Positions 1-12,265 of a stretch of DNA of 64,000 bases are shown here, one piece after another. This stretch comes from Chelydra serpentina. Lineage: Eukaryota > Chordata > Testudines > Chelydridae. The notes under the pieces were generated by a model that was not told the origin of the DNA, did not search any database, and saw nothing but the letters and a program-made list of their open reading frames with translations. Numbering within the stretch: position 1 is the first letter of the stretch; every line of letters begins with the position of its first letter. The stretch covers positions 12,653,501-12,717,500 of the forward strand of contig JBAIAC010000027.1 of assembly GCA_037349315.1 (NCBI GenBank), in the 5' to 3' direction. A program made the position numbers and the translations under genes.

Positions 1-1129
1 ACCTTCTGTCTCTTAATATTACATTCTCTCTTCCTATGCCTAGCAGTACTAAATCAAAATTCTGCTTAAGTGCTAACATGACTTAACTCCTTTTAAATGC
101 ATTTTAAAGAGTGCTGAAAAATGGAGGCTGCTGGTTAAAACAGTTTTTAACCACAGCTATAGTGCAGCGGTGTCAGTGCTCGTTTTCCCACTAGGAGACT
201 CTGCTGCACAACGAATACAAGTGACACAAATGGACAGTGTATCGTTTCAGTACTTTTGGATATTTGTCATGCACCTGGCTTGTGAAAATCCTGGAAAAAG
301 CTTGAAAATTGAGCTCGTTTAAAATTTTCCGATGTCAGAAAAGAGTTACTGGGTCAAAACTGAACCTTTCTACAGGACTGTCGGTGGCATTTCAGTTTTA
401 CAAAATTTGAAATGAAGTGTTTGGATAAGGTCAGGAACGTTGTGCTTTGACCTTACTGATATGTAGCGTTTAGCTTTTTCATTTTGAAATGACTGTTTCA
501 AAATCTATTTCAATATTATTCCAACAGAAAGTTTTGCTTAACCTAGCAAAAAAAATGTCAATTTCATTTAAGCACTGTGCTTCCATGCGTCTATTTTCAT
601 CATTCCTGAGCTGGCCCATCTCCTGATAAAGCAGCCTAAACCTTTAGCATTTGAAAGAAAAGAAAAGATCAGACTTGTTACCACCAAGCAAAAGTCTCTG
701 ACGCAAAGCAGTGCATTACAAGCATGTGTGCAGGGACACACAGAGACTTTGCAGTTATTAACATTACACATTGTACCAAGGATAATAGGTTTTTGTACAT
801 GTTCACAAAGCATATAACTACTTACCTTATTCTCATTTGTTGTACTCTGTCTGTCATGGTTTGGGTGCTTTTAAATGTCTTTAGAGCTATTTAGAATTAC
901 TCATCCCCATGCTACCATGAAATGAGAAGGTGAACTCGAATTGCTAGCACATTGGTTGTCACTGACTGTTGATCTCTGTATAATTACTTGGAGATAGATA
1001 CCCTTAACACAGAAAGAGGACTCAGCTGTCAAAGACTAATGCTCTTTACATGCCTCAGACACTCTGTCAGATGCACTTCGCAACCTGGCTTGCAGGACTA
1101 AGCTCTTTGGGGCCAGAACCATTGTCCGG
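1..1129. other. Intronic sequence, no gene; old MITE-like debris
   Basis: Nothing with coding character was seen. Positions about 310-540 are rich in AAAATTTT-type words and resemble the T/A-rich interior of the CTGGTCAAAA MITE family that is complete at 54068-54525, but no termini were resolved. The 81-residue minus frame at 568-813 has no recognisable domain. Confidence 0.5.
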
Positions 1130-1137
1130 GTCTATGG

Positions 1138-1774
1138 TAGCGATACTCAGACTGCGGCTAGTGAGCCACAAGTGTCTCTCTAATGTGTCTCCGGCGGCTC
1201 TTTGCAGCACAGAATATTAAAATGCCGTGAGATTTAATTAACAACCAGTCAGGGTGCTTTTTCTATGTTATTATCCAATTAAGTTATTAACTTATTTGCT
1301 GTGAGAATATAGACACACTAAATATTTCCCATCATACTATTTAAATAGGAATACAGGAGAACCTTGGCGTTATGAGCACATGGGGAATGTAACTGAAATG
1401 TTTGTAACTCTGAACCAAACGTTCTGGTGGTTCTTTCAAAAGTTTACCACTGAACATTGACTTGATACAGCTTTGAAACTTTACTACGAAGAAAAATGCT
1501 GCTTTCCTTTTTTTTTTTTTTTTTTTTAAAGTAGTTTATGTTTAACAGTACTGTACTTGCTTCTCCCCCCCATCCCCATCCCCCCTGATGCCTCATTGTG
1601 TACTTCCAGTTCCAAATGAGGTGTGTGGTTGACTGGTCAGTTCGTAACTCTGGTGTTCGAAACTCGGAGGTTCTACTGCAGTAAATGAAACAATTAATTC
1701 TCGCGACTGATGCTCTTTTGGGTAATGTTGATCACTAACTTGGCTCCTGAACCACTGAGGTCTGAGTATCACTA
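1138..1774. mobile_element. hAT-like non-autonomous transposon, split by a later insertion
   Basis: The left end reads TAGCGATACTCAGAC and the right end, reverse-complemented, reads TAGTGATACTCAGAC, so the termini are inverted repeats that continue imperfectly for about 35 bp. Flanking octamers are GTCTATGG on the left and GTCTAGGA on the right, a slightly decayed 8-bp target duplication typical of hAT transposons. The element is about 305 bp once the inner insertion (1354-1681) is removed. No transposase is encoded. Confidence 0.7.
1354..1681 (-). mobile_element. TA-flanked MITE (Tc1/mariner or Tigger type) nested in the hAT-like element
   Basis: The left terminus is CAGGAGAACCTTGG and the right terminus, reverse-complemented, is CTGCAGTAGAACCTCCG, with TA on both outer sides. 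TA duplications are the hallmark of Tc1/mariner/pogo transposons. The interior holds a T run of more than 20 at about 1507-1527 and a C-rich tract. The sequence resembles a common turtle repeat as I remember it. Confidence 0.65.
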
Positions 1775-1879
1775 GTCTAGGACTTTTGTCCTGCACAAAG
1801 CTTTGTACGGGCAAGCACCTGAGCCCACACAGAATAATATTAAATTAATCTGAATTTACATCGCTCCCAAATCATAAAG

Positions 1880-1965
1880 TCATAGAAACATAGGGCCGGA
1901 AGGGACCTCAGAGGTTCATCTAGGCCACCTACCACCCCCCCCCGTGCTGAGGCAGGATTGAGTAT
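1880..1965 (-). mobile_element. CR1 LINE 3' end fragment
   Basis: The segment reads CATAGAAACATAGGGCCGGA followed by AGGGACCTCAGAGG and TCATCTAGGCC. This is the reverse complement of the classic CR1 3' untranslated end shared by birds and turtles, so the copy is on the minus strand and severely 5'-truncated. A C run follows at about 1936-1944. Confidence 0.75.
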
Positions 1966-1994
1966 ACCTCACTATAAAACATTATTTAAGGCAA

Positions 1995-2340
1995 TTACAG
2001 CTGGTCAAAGGTTGGTTGTTTTATTTAAAAAACAATACAAATTTCTAGCCAAAAGATGACTTTTTGACCAAAGTGACATTTTTCATTTTAGTCAATTTTT
2101 CTATTTTTGGATGGAAATGGAAAACCTGTCTTCAGGCTTTGGTTGTTTTTGTTACCCTTCACTTTTCTTCCCCTTTTTTTCTTAAAGGAGAAAAAGAAAA
2201 GAAAACTGAAGGTTTTATTTCCATGTTGTCAAAAAACAGACAGACTGAACAGAATTTTCTTCATCTAGTTTGACATTTTTCATGGAAAATATAGCATTTT
2301 TCAAATATCTTTGAAGATACTGTATTTCACTATTTGGTAC
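1995..2340. mobile_element. Probable fragment of the CTGGTCAAAA MITE family
   Basis: It begins CAGCTGGTCAAAGGTTGG and is rich in TTTTTCATGGAAAA-type words, like the interior of the element at 54068-54525. Only one terminus is recognisable. The 69-aa frame across it is low complexity and not a gene. Confidence 0.35.
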
Positions 2341-3940
2341 CTATGGAAAAAATCAATCTAGAGCCTTAGACCTGAGAGTAATGGGTTTGTAGTGTGTGTG
2401 TTCATCATCAACCTGACCACCATACTTGTATGTTGTATCCCAATTCCCCCCCCACCCCTTCCCCACTACTGTAAACAAGAAATCATTCAAAGAAAAAAAA
2501 GAGACTATCTTCATTGACAGATGGTTAACAAAGATCTAGATTTCAGATCTCAGCAAAATAATGACCCTTGTCTGGTACATGCTAATCATCTGAAGCCCGC
2601 TTTCAAAATTCCATATTTTATTTTGTTCCATGTGATCATTTAAGTGACAGAAATGTGCATTATACCGTGGGATTATTATTCTGCACAACAGTTCCAATTC
2701 ACTTAGAAGTCAGGCTTTGTGAAAGGAGGAAAAAAGTTCAGTTATTGTTCTCTGCCCCTAAAAACGAAAATGCATTTTCGGGCACTGACAGTTTCACACA
2801 ACCCCCTCCCAGATATTACTGTATTTTCCGTAACTACAGAAACAATACAAACACACTGCACAAATACATTCAGAATCAGAATCACACAGCCAGAACTGTG
2901 GCCGTCCAAATGCTTACAGATTTTCTGACCTCATGTATACAGTCAGTTATATATAGCATATAGAACGCAGTAAAAGAAAACTGACAGCATGCAGAGTAAA
3001 ACTTGTCTGAAAACTTTAAAAAAACAGATAATGTCCGTTTGCAGAAACTGGAGGATGGCAGAAAAAGTGGGAACTGGGTTACTCTGTGAATAAAAGCTTT
3101 CAAATGTAGCTGGTTCTAGAAGGGCTGAACTGCGAACCCCCGGCTCACACCGATGAGCAGTTACTCACATAAGCTATTCCACTGCAGTCAGGGGTGCAGT
3201 TTTATAGCAATGAGTGGAGAATGACCAATTTAGGGCCAGACTGTGAACCCTTGATTCCCACTGGTCATCTGGTACGCAGTGGGGCTCCTCATGAGTAACC
3301 CCCCACCAAAGTAAAAAGGAGACACAATCTGGATCTAAGTGGAATGAGTTTGGCAGTCTCAGCTTAGTCCCTGGTGATTTCATTCCAACTCTTAAATCTA
3401 TTGGCTGCAGACCATAACAAAGACATGAAAGACATTCCTGGAGGGTCCCTCCATTGCCATCTGCAAATAATTACCTAGCCGTCCTAAAAATAATTATGTG
3501 GAAATGGTGGTAAGAGGGGGCAAAAATACTTTAGGTAAAGCCTTTGAACAGGACTTATTAGAGGCCTAAGTGAAGGAAAAAGATTCCAGGTATAGCAATT
3601 ACCCACCTGTGCCTATTGATAGGAAATATCACCTCACAACTTTTCTTCAGTGCACACAACAGGATTTTGAATGCTGTGTGTGATACGTGCCCTGGATCTT
3701 GCCCCCTTTAGCATGAGCCAGAAGGATTTATCTGCATAAACTAGTATGAGACACCCAACAGAGAAAGAATCACCCTCTCTCTGTACGGGACCAGCTCAAG
3801 GACAAATGGAGAAAAGCTGCACTGCAGAGGTGATTTGCTACATGTTTAATATTATTAAATGCTCAGGTACCACAGTAATGAGCACCAAAGAAACGTATAT
3901 GCCCAGATCTTGCCACCTTTACAGTATGTTGATTAATCAG
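2341..3940. other. Intronic sequence with no recognised feature
   Basis: The composition is AT-rich without coding signal. Frames of 102, 73 and 72 aa here have no domain, start context or splice support. No repeat family was recognised. Confidence 0.4.
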
Positions 3941-4022
3941 AGACACACAAGGTGGATGAGGTAATCTCTTTTATTGGGCCAACTTCTGTCGATGAAAGAT
4001 CACAGAGCTCTTCTTCAGGTCT
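3941..4022 (-). mobile_element. 3' tail of a Penelope-like element (second family, degraded)
   Basis: On the plus strand AAGGTGGATGAGGTAATCTC is followed by TTTTATTGGGCCAACTTCTG and, further on, GAGCTCTTCTTCAGG. Read on the minus strand this is CCTGAAGAAGAGCTCTGTG, and then CCAATAAAAGAGATTACC. The same tail occurs in the longer copy at 24293-25023. The hammerhead-like CTGAAGA is present but the GAAA box is not, so the core is decayed. Confidence 0.6.
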
Positions 4023-4311
4023 AATTAAACTAGCATTTCCCTCCAACAAACATGTTGCAAGAACCCCAGTGCAGAAGGAATGTACCCCTATAAATAAGGG
4101 GAAGAGGTTTGGTTATGACTGTGTCCCAGAACAGGTAATACAGTGGAACTTACATTAAAATGATCAAATCAAGACCCAGGAGAAACTGGCTGCCTGATTT
4201 GTTATAGGTTGCACCAAATTATTCTGGAGAGCACAATGGAATGCTTTAAGGGCACTGCTTAGGAAAGGGGTTTCTCCATCAGAAATAGGGTCCCTAGTAC
4301 AGGTTTCTGGG

Positions 4312-4400
4312 CCTGATTCGCCACTCACTCATACCAGGATGTATCAGGAGTAATTCCACTCCAGCCAATGCAGTTACACTGTAAGTGAAGGGAGAAGACC
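4312..4400. repeat. Palindromic dyad repeat fragment (GGGCCTGATTC type)
   Basis: It begins GGGCCTGATTCGCCACTCAC and contains GTAATTCCACTCCAGCCAAT, words shared with the short self-complementary repeats at 29675, 35237, 38395 and 54657. The right terminus is missing. Confidence 0.35.
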
Positions 4401-5543
4401 ATCAGGCGATATATAGCATGATGCTGGAGTAGGACCTCCAAAGCAGTGGTTAAAGGTAATACAAGGATTTGGGAGAGGTCACAGTCTCATTACTCATCTG
4501 TTTAAAGCCATTTCCCTGTGCCAGTCCTGCTTGAAGTCTCATCCACACCTCCCTTAGCACCGCAGGTGAGCATGAGGGCACGGAAATGTTTAAGCTTTGT
4601 ACGGGGCTGAAGATAAAAAAGGATCAGTGAAAAAACGTGGTGGATTTCTTGGTCCACACTCAAGTATGATTTGGGCCACTTGGCGCTGGTACGGTGGCTT
4701 ATTTCTTTTGCTCAATTTTGCGAAGAGAGGGATTTGCTAGTGAAAGAGTTTGCTAGGCTGGTATCTAGTGCGATCTTTTCGACTAACTGTCACACTTTCC
4801 AGAGTGAATCGTGAGACTGGAATAAGTGAGATGGTAGGATAAAGCAAGTTATCAGCACTCCATCACGGGAAACATAAAGCTTCTTTTTCTCTGCAATGGT
4901 GATTAACAGGGAGCAAAGGCAGATAAAGCCAGGGTGCACAGTCTGCCATCCCTGCTTAATCTTCAGATAACTGTTTTCTTAAAACTCCCTGGTCTGGCTG
5001 CTCTGCATCCCCAGCACAGTGGTCAACGTAAATGAGTCTGTCTAAAGAAGAAGGATAAGGACATAAAAGAAAATAGGAAGATAAAGAGATGGGGAAAATG
5101 CCCGGCATGCTAAAAAGGGTGGTGGCCTACAAAGCTATTGCTTAGAACCAAAGCGGTAACAGAGATGAATGGAGAAAGATTAACTTTTGTTGTTCAATTT
5201 GATGAAGGCGCTCTGCTCAGTTTGAGTGAACAATGCTTCTTGCTGAAAATCATATAGAAGAGCATCAGCCACAGTGTCTAAAGGGACCAAACGGAGGATT
5301 TTGAAGCTTGATTCTCAAAACTACATTAATATTTATTCACGGCTAATGTATTTAAATGTCATAGCCTTTGAAGTTTTCTATTGCCTCAGTTTGAGGATTT
5401 GAGAGAAGGAGCAGGGCCTTTAAAAAAAAAAACCCACCCCAACACAAGACCTTTATTTAGTGATCCTGAAAGTTGTGGTTGCACAGACCTCTAGAACAGG
5501 TGCAGTGCAAGCAAAGACACTACAAACTTCCCCATACCTGAGG
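4401..5543. other. Intronic sequence with no recognised feature
   Basis: No ORF, repeat terminus or RNA gene was recognised. An A run lies at about 5421-5432. Confidence 0.4.
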
Positions 5544-5664
5544 GAAGGTGACCAGATGTCCCAGTTTTATAGGGACTATCCTGATATTTAGCACTTTGTC
5601 TTATATAGGTGCCTATTACCCTCCCCCCATCCCAATTTTTCACACTTGCTTTCTGGTCACTCTA
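5544..5664 (+). mobile_element. GGTGACC MITE, copy 1
   Basis: About 121 bp with termini AAGGTGACCAGATGTCC and TTTCTGGTCACTCTA. The interior has TTTTATAGGGAC, TTATATAGGTGCCTATTACC and a C-rich tract, in the same order as the four other copies in this window. Orientation is set by the TTATATAGG block. It is non-coding. Confidence 0.85.
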
Positions 5665-6154
5665 CCTATACCACACACCGACAACATACACCAAACTCTA
5701 CTAGAGCAACCAATTCAAGCCTCCATGACCATTCAGTTCCTGGACCTTGTTGAGGCTGGTGACAAGTGACGAAGATGTGATGAAAGTGTTTTCCATGACA
5801 CAGATGTTGTCCACTAGGAATTTGACTGAGACCAAAAATTCATTCCACATAGTCCAGCAATTATTCACGTAGCCCCGTATGTCTGCAGAAATATAGAGGC
5901 AAGGTTCCTGCCTCACAAAACATGCAACTTAACTTGGACAAACACTGGAAAGGATGAGAACAAATAAAGGAGTAGAGTAGGAGGAAAGAAAAGGTGGACA
6001 GAGCAAAAAAGGAAGAAGAGGATTGACTGAAACAGCAGCTAAGTAGGTAGATAGAATCAAACGAGAGAGTCCTTGAGATAAAAGCCATTGTGAAAGACAT
6101 CAGGTACTGATGAGTGGACATATGAAAAACAGACACTGGCTATACAGCTGGATA

Positions 6155-6365
6155 AAAAATGGCAGTTATTTTTCACAGGAAATGTTCAAAATTTCCTGCA
6201 AATATTTTTCAGTTTTTCAACAAAAACCCTAAGTCTAAAATATTTTTTATTTCAGAAAACCTGAAACTTTTACCAAACACCAATTTCTCTTTTGGCGGGG
6301 GGTTGGGGGTGTGTGTCAAAAGACAACCGACCAGTAAATTTCTACAAAAATGAATTTTCCCCATG
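6155..6365. mobile_element. Probable fragment of the CTGGTCAAAA MITE family
   Basis: CAGCTGGATAAAAAATGGC is followed by runs of TTTTTCAGTTTTTCAAC and AATTTCCTGCAAAT, resembling the termini and interior of the complete element at 54068-54525. The right end is unclear and a GGCGGGGGGTTGGGGG tract interrupts it. Confidence 0.35.
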
Positions 6366-6413
6366 AATATGTATTCGACTCACTTCCAACTTGAGTATTA
6401 TGGTCTAGGTATA

Positions 6414-6493
6414 CTTGGCCCTGTCTCAGCACAGGGCTAGACTAGATGACCTCTCGAGGTGCGGTCCAGTCTTACATTTTCCATGATTCTAAA
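6414..6493 (+). mobile_element. CR1 LINE 3' end fragment
   Basis: GGGCTAGACTAGATGACCTC is followed by TCGAGGTGCGGTCCAGTC and CATGATTCTAAAATG. These are the hallmarks of the CR1 3' end (GACTAGATGACCT and CCAGTC, then an ATTCTATGA-like terminus) on the plus strand. Confidence 0.75.
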
Positions 6494-8353
6494 ATGCAGT
6501 GTCCTAGGAGTGAAAAGTTGCATATCCCACACCATTTCCCAGAACCTCTTGAAACAGTTCATTCATGAGCACAACTGCCTAGACAAGTACATCAACACTA
6601 ATGTCTACGGGATTACCAATTCTACCATACTTAGATGCCACCAGTGATGGGCACACTACAAACACATTAAATACCATAGACAGATGTTGTTTGATTTGTT
6701 TTTCTTGAGCCTAAGACTACACTCCTAGAGGCTATTTTATTTTTTTTAATCCAAAACTGAAACATTAATGAGCACTCTGGATTGTATTAGATCATCAACC
6801 ACACACCCCCACACACCATCACAGCTCTTATAAAATCATTGTTAAAAAAATTTGGCCTGTTTTTCAAGTTTGAGTAGTCAACATATTTTACATGTTCAGT
6901 GCTCATGTACACTTATGATCGCCAATTATTCCAGATGTCTCTGCTAGTAAGTGATATCTCACATTCTTACTTGCTAACTCCTTTATTTATTCCGTGGAAA
7001 CACTTGATTCTAATTGTCTATTACAGGCGGGTAAACAAAATGCATTTCCAATAGGACGCCCACATAATGCATGTGAGAGACTACATACCAGATGAATCAG
7101 CCGGTACGGCTGCTCTGACAGAAACTACTAGATGGATTCAGAATACCTAGACAGTTTGGGGTATGGTTTCTAAATACTACACTGGATACTAGGGCCGCAG
7201 TGAAATCTTACTGGAAATAAGTATGTGGCAGAATTTTAGCCAAAATTCTAACATTTGGCTTTGACTAATCTTAAGAGGCACCTCTCACTGCACAAGTATC
7301 TACAGCATAGCTGAATGTGAGTGCTGCTTCTCTCTGCGTCTTGGCAGTTTTCACAGGCGCCTGGCACAGTTTGGGGTGGAGGAGAAGTTAGAAAGAGGCC
7401 CCATTTCCCTGTTATCCTTCCCTGGAGAATTTCATGTCAGACTCTCTTCTCTCACCCAGTATCAGAGAGAGACAATTAAAAGCCCCCAAACCCCAAAATT
7501 AAATGGAAGATTTGTGCACATACTGGTCTGGACCCTCCACTCATGTAAATTGGCCCTGATTTACACCAGTTGAGTATATGGCCCTGTGTCTGTTGGATGA
7601 TATTTAAAAAGTGATGTTCCGACCACTTGGGATCATTAGTGTCCCTGTGACAATTTTTATAAGAAAAGGGATGTTAACCCTCAGTGGGCTGGCCAAACAC
7701 AAGCTCGCATGAGTGGTTAGCCTGGCTAAATTCAATTAAATTCTTCTTTACTTCTTCTCCTAAACTACTGTGCAGGATTGCTGTATGCTTATCAACCGTT
7801 ACCGCGTTCAAAACAGGGGAGGCTGCGTTTTCATGGCGGGTGAAATGATCCCTGCATATAGTTTGTAACACAACACTAGTATCCTTCAGGATGAAAGGCG
7901 CTGTGTAAACTCGAGCGAGTGTTATCCACACATCACTTTGAAAATCAATGCCTTCAGTTATCAAAGGCACAAGAAATCATTTAGAAGCGTTTGTTATCTG
8001 AAACTCAATGATAGTCGGAGCACCCACATTGCCAACACATACATTTATTAGGCCTACTGCTTCTGCCAAAAGTACAGGGAAAGTCATAATGGTTGGTCAG
8101 CTAAAACAAAGAGTAGCTTTGTACTATTTAAACAAGTGTCCTGTGGCCCCAGTTCCCTCATGCCTCTGTTATAAAGCGAGTTGCTTAATTAGCCCTTGAT
8201 GGGTTATTGCAAACATTAATAAGCGAAACTATGGTGATGAGAGCACCTGTAATTAAGCATTCTGCCGCTGTCTGGTTCTGCAAATAAGCTCTTTGAGACT
8301 TTAAAAAAAAAAAACCCAAACCCTCAAATTAAAGGCAATCTGAAAATGAGTTC
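6494..8353. other. Intronic sequence; 8150-8300 looks unlike repeats
   Basis: No gene or repeat terminus was recognised. The block around 8170-8300 is dense in TAATTA, ATTAAT and AATAAGC words and lacks repeat character, so it is a candidate conserved non-coding element. That is only an impression from composition. Confidence 0.35.
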
Positions 8354-8979
8354 TGTGACATGGGAGTGTCTATTGACCGCTGGACAGCTCCTCCTCTTGG
8401 CAGTTCTGGGGAGCAGGTCGGCCAGGCCAATGCCCCTTCCCTCTCTCCGCGGTTCCTCTCCTTCCAAGAGCTGCAGTCTTCTCTTCATGACTCAGCCTTC
8501 TGGCCAGGTCATGAAGTGGTTTGCTCCCTTTCTGGAGTGGTCTTTCAAAGTCTCTCTCCACAAGCAATGTTTGACAATCCTCATACCCACTGCCCTGACT
8601 ATGTCACTCCTGCAGTCTTCCTATTCGCTGTCCTTAGCAGTTCCACTCAGCAGTGGCTGGTGAGGGAACCCCGGGCCTCCCTCTATTATAGGCTCTACTG
8701 CACAGCCTCATCATAAACACTTAATATCTGCATCTATACCAACCTCGCTGTTCAGAGCCCTAGACTCCTTCCCCTTTACCTCAAGGAGAAGAACCACATG
8801 CTTCCTCCCTGCTTGTTGTCCTCCTGGCTTTACAGAAGCCCCACCTATACCCTCACAGGTGAGCTTCCTTCTAATTAGTTCCCTCCACACAGCCCAAAGC
8901 TCCCCCATTTGTGGCTTAATTGGCTGATTGAGCCCACCTGGCCTAATTCAGCTCTGGCAAGGCTGGTGCGGGGAGCACA
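8354..8979 (-). mobile_element. LTR-like segment
   Basis: The plus strand runs from TGTGACATGGGAGTG to GGGGAGCACA, so both ends have TG/CA termini. Read on the minus strand it contains a TATA-like CCTATAATAGAGGG. It is unusually GC- and CT-rich for the window. Flanking target duplications were not seen, so the borders are provisional. The overlapping 105-118 aa frames are shadows of this composition. Confidence 0.4.
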
Positions 8980-9650
8980 TTCCCCAAACTGGAATGATCT
9001 GAAGGGTATTTATATGTTTAATTTTTACACAGCCCCCATCCTCCTTTACAGAGGTTCTCTGTCCATAGCCAGACACCATATGAAGATCATCAAAGGAATG
9101 CATCCCGAACAGATTAAAGAGCAGGAGGATAGCAGGATCTGCCCGAGGTAATAGGCGTTCCAAACAACACAAGTCTCATTTAAAAAGGGAGTGCCTCCTT
9201 CTACATTAGATGATTTTCTACCAAGCAAAGTATTGTGCCCTAAGACTCTGATCTTCAAGGAGTTAGGTGCCTAGGTCCCACTCAAGTTTTGTGTCTAATT
9301 GTTGTCTAATTGGAACTACAACAGAACCTCATTCGTTCCCACTGACAATTGGGAGGCCCACTGAGGAAAGCAGTATTCATTTTCTAATTCCCACGAGGGC
9401 CTGGCAACACTTGCAGGGTTAGGGTAGAACCACACTGATCTGCAACAACCAGGAAGCCCATTGTGACTTAGTGAATTTGAAAGGTTGGGAAGCAAGGCCA
9501 GAGTTTTCAGGAGAGCTCAGAATCCACAGCTGGGGTCAGAGGTTCAAAATAGCTCAGCTCCCATTCTCCGTAGTCAAGTAAATGGCCGGATTTTCAAAAA
9601 AGTGCCTCATGTCAGGTGCAGAGCTCTTTTGAAAATGTGGCTGTCACAGT

Positions 9651-10440
9651 TTCAGGGTTAACTGCACCTTTGACCCCACCCTCCTCAGTCTTCCTTGAGG
9701 GCACCCACTTAAGGTTTCAGGCCCCCAGGCATCACATCTCAGGCAGAGACCTGGGTCTCTCTGCCTGAAGACCAGGGTGTAGGGTTGCAGTCTTGCTGCT
9801 GCATCTCACTGTGATTTCCCCAGCAGGTCTGATCAGGGTCCAGTTCTTGTGTTAACCTTTCTCCCGGGACAACAACTGTGTGTACTAGCTACCAGACAGC
9901 CTCCATGAAGCAAAATACACTTATTCTTAGGGTAAAAGCATTATAGAGGAACCATATTAAAACCAACAAATGTTCCTATACACATGCTAGACGTTTACCA
10001 GAGATAACTCATCAGTCTTATGGGATCCTCGTAAACCAAACTCCTTTCAACCCTTCTGAAAATGTTGGGGGCCCCTCTTGGACAGATGGTCCTGTCCATT
10101 TTCTGAATCAGAAGAAGTCCCTGTGTCAGTTTAAACTCTGCCTTTTTGAACCAAAAGCCCTTTCTTTGTCTTGCATATACTGGTTCAAACTGAAAACCCA
10201 TTTTGAACCAATACATGCAACCACCCCACGTGTGGTATTTTGCTGGAGATGTTTACAACATGAGTGATTCACCTTAATCTCTCCCTCCATCCCCCAATCC
10301 CAATGCACTGTTTTTGGTTCCTACAGGAGTTGTGGTAACATTTTCCGCTGGGATTCCATACAATCCCTGGCCCACAGTGATACATAAAACATTCAGAAAC
10401 TTAATACAATATGGTCCCCAAAGATTGGCCATTGTCACAC
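9651..10440. mobile_element. Possible old LTR or other interspersed repeat
   Basis: The segment begins TGTCACAGTTTCAGGG and ends near GGCCATTGTCACA, which gives short inverted TGTCACA/TGTGACA-like ends, and it resembles a turtle LTR I recall. No target duplication was found. Several short minus frames inside it (73-116 aa) have no domains. Confidence 0.35.
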
Positions 10441-10654
10441 TGGGAGCCAATGTTGAGCCCTTCATTAAATGAATGAGGTGCTTTGACAATCTTGACCTTG
10501 AGCCCTTCTGAAAACTTGGTCTCATGTTGTCATGCAAAGACCAGGTCCAGGAGAGCACCTCACAAAAGGTACTATGCTGGTTTATCTTGACACGTGTTTT
10601 GTTTTTATTTAGGAGAAGGAGCACTGTCTAGCAGTTTATGTGAGAGTAAGGGCC

Positions 10655-10830
10655 ATCTTCCTGACTTTGCAACAGACCTCCTGCTTGACCCTGGGCAAGA
10701 CACAACCTGAGGGCGTCTCAGTTTTCCTTATTTGTACCCTGGGGAGCTATAAGGGGTGTAATGTCTGTAAAGCATTGTAAGACCTTTGGGGTGAAGGTAC
10801 TAGAGAAGAGCAACATCTTATTTACAGGAA
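10655..10830 (+). mobile_element. tRNA-derived SINE, 3' body fragment
   Basis: It contains GACCCTGGGCAAGACACAAC, GGCGTCTCAGTTTTCC and TAATGTCTGTAAAGCATTG in the order of the tortoise Pol III SINE body (GACCTTGGGCAAGTCAC, then CCTCAGTTTCC, then the GTAAAGCACT tail). The tRNA head with A and B boxes is missing. Confidence 0.6.
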
Positions 10831-10840
10831 TACTTCACTC

Positions 10841-11239
10841 GATCATGGTAAACACACCATACAGAGTAATTTCTAAGAACAATACATTCTTAGTCATCTG
10901 AGACCTCACTGTGGCACTCCTCTGTTGCAGTGTTTGCTGAGGAGTGGGTGAGGCTGGATTAATTTTTGTGGACTCTAATTGGCCGAGAAGTGAAGTGAGA
11001 ATGAGGAAGGTTCTGCTGCACAGGGCAGAATTTAACTTGGCAAGAGTGCAATAAATAATCTGGCTGAAAGCCATTTTGGGTATTTCCATTGGAAGCCCCT
11101 TGGGATCTTTAGTGCCCATAATATCATATATGCAGTGCTGGTAAGCCTGCAAGGATGAGAGTCAGTATGCTAACACAACCTTATTTGTAATCATTTGCTA
11201 GGGCTCAGGAAGCCACATGGTTTGTATTAAGAGCAAGTG
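10841..11239. other. Intronic sequence with no recognised feature
   Basis: No gene, repeat terminus or RNA gene was seen. The 105-aa minus frame at 10835-11152 carries no recognisable motif. Confidence 0.4.
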
Positions 11240-11535
11240 CATACTATTATTTGTATTACAGTAATGTCTCAAAATCCCAACTGAGGGCCCCAGTGTGCTA
11301 AGTGCCGTACAAACACACACTGAGACACACAAAGAGCTCATTGTTAGAAAAGAAACCGCAAACTCAAGGTGGGGAAAAGGAAGCATTGATATGCCCATTT
11401 TACAGAGGAGGAAATGAGGCACAGGGATAAGTGACTTGCGTGAGGTCACTGAGGAAGACCTGTACAGAGCCAGCACCTGAACCCAGAGCTTGAGTGCCGG
11501 TTCAGTACCAAACCATGGGCCACCCTACCACTAGT
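11240..11535 (-). mobile_element. tRNA-derived SINE, near full length
   Basis: Read on the minus strand it runs from a tRNA-like head with a B-box-like CTCTGGGTTCAGG, through CAAGTCACTTATCCCTGTGC and CCTCTGTAAAATGGG, to a tail with TTTGTACGGCACTTAGCACA and a TAATACAAATAATA end. This order is that of the tortoise Pol III SINEs. The A box is weak. Confidence 0.7.
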
Positions 11536-12181
11536 CCAAAGAGTGATAAATCTGATGAGAAGGGCATAGTTTAAATCTTGGTGAAGACCCATCACTAGGA
11601 GATGGTGTGTTTGATCCCTTGGTGGGAAAGTTGGGACAAGCCTTGCATTACTTTCCTGCCCCCCTGCTCTGGAATAAAGGAGGGAGGGAGTCTGGCCATT
11701 GGTGGGTCTCAGCAAGAGCCAGCCAGGCCTCCCCGGCTAAGGCACGACTGTCTACAAGGGGGCTGATGGGGAGTCAAAGAGGGGAGGGATGGAGAAATCT
11801 TGGGGAGGAGTCCTTTCCCCATTCCCTTCCCCATTAGAAAAACAGCCATTTCTATCACGAGGCTCACAGACAATGTTCAGTTTGTTCTACCGTGGAAAAG
11901 TGATGCGACTGTTTTGTTTCAGGAAATTAGTGGTGAAATTTATGATGTCCCTGGAATGGGACACGGACTTGGACTTAGCCAAGAAGTTAAACTGTGTTGA
12001 ATATCACCGGGGGTTGGGAGGGAGAAAAAAGTCCTTTCAAATTTGTTCAATGGATTAGCAAAACCCCACATTTACTCCCAGAAGCTATTACAGCTCTAAC
12101 AGGGGAAAAGGCAGAGAAAGTTATTTGTCACGCTGGTTCAGTATTTACAGCTTAGATAAGCTTCGCTGCCTTTCAGTGCGT

Positions 12182-12182
<1 letters not shown>
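11536..12182. other. Intronic sequence with no recognised feature
   Basis: A purine-rich block lies at 11680-11815 (GGAGGGAGGGAG and similar). It explains the overlapping 76-89 aa frames, which are not genes. Confidence 0.4.

Positions 12183-12215
<33 letters not shown>
12183..12215. repeat. (CA)n microsatellite
   Basis: A near-perfect CA dinucleotide run of about 33 bp, preceded by GTGCGTGCG. Confidence 0.95.
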
Positions 12216-12217
<2 letters not shown>

Positions 12218-12265
12218 GACAGATCCTCAGCTGGTGTAAATTAGTGTAGCTCCATAGATCTGGCC
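12216..12265. repeat. Dyad repeat of the AGATCCTCAGCTGG type, internally deleted
   Basis: GGGACAGATCCTCAGCTGGT is followed by GTAAATTAGTGTAGCTCC and ATAGATCTGGCC. The family is complete at 29796-29883 and 52237-52317; this copy lacks most of its second arm. Confidence 0.55.
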
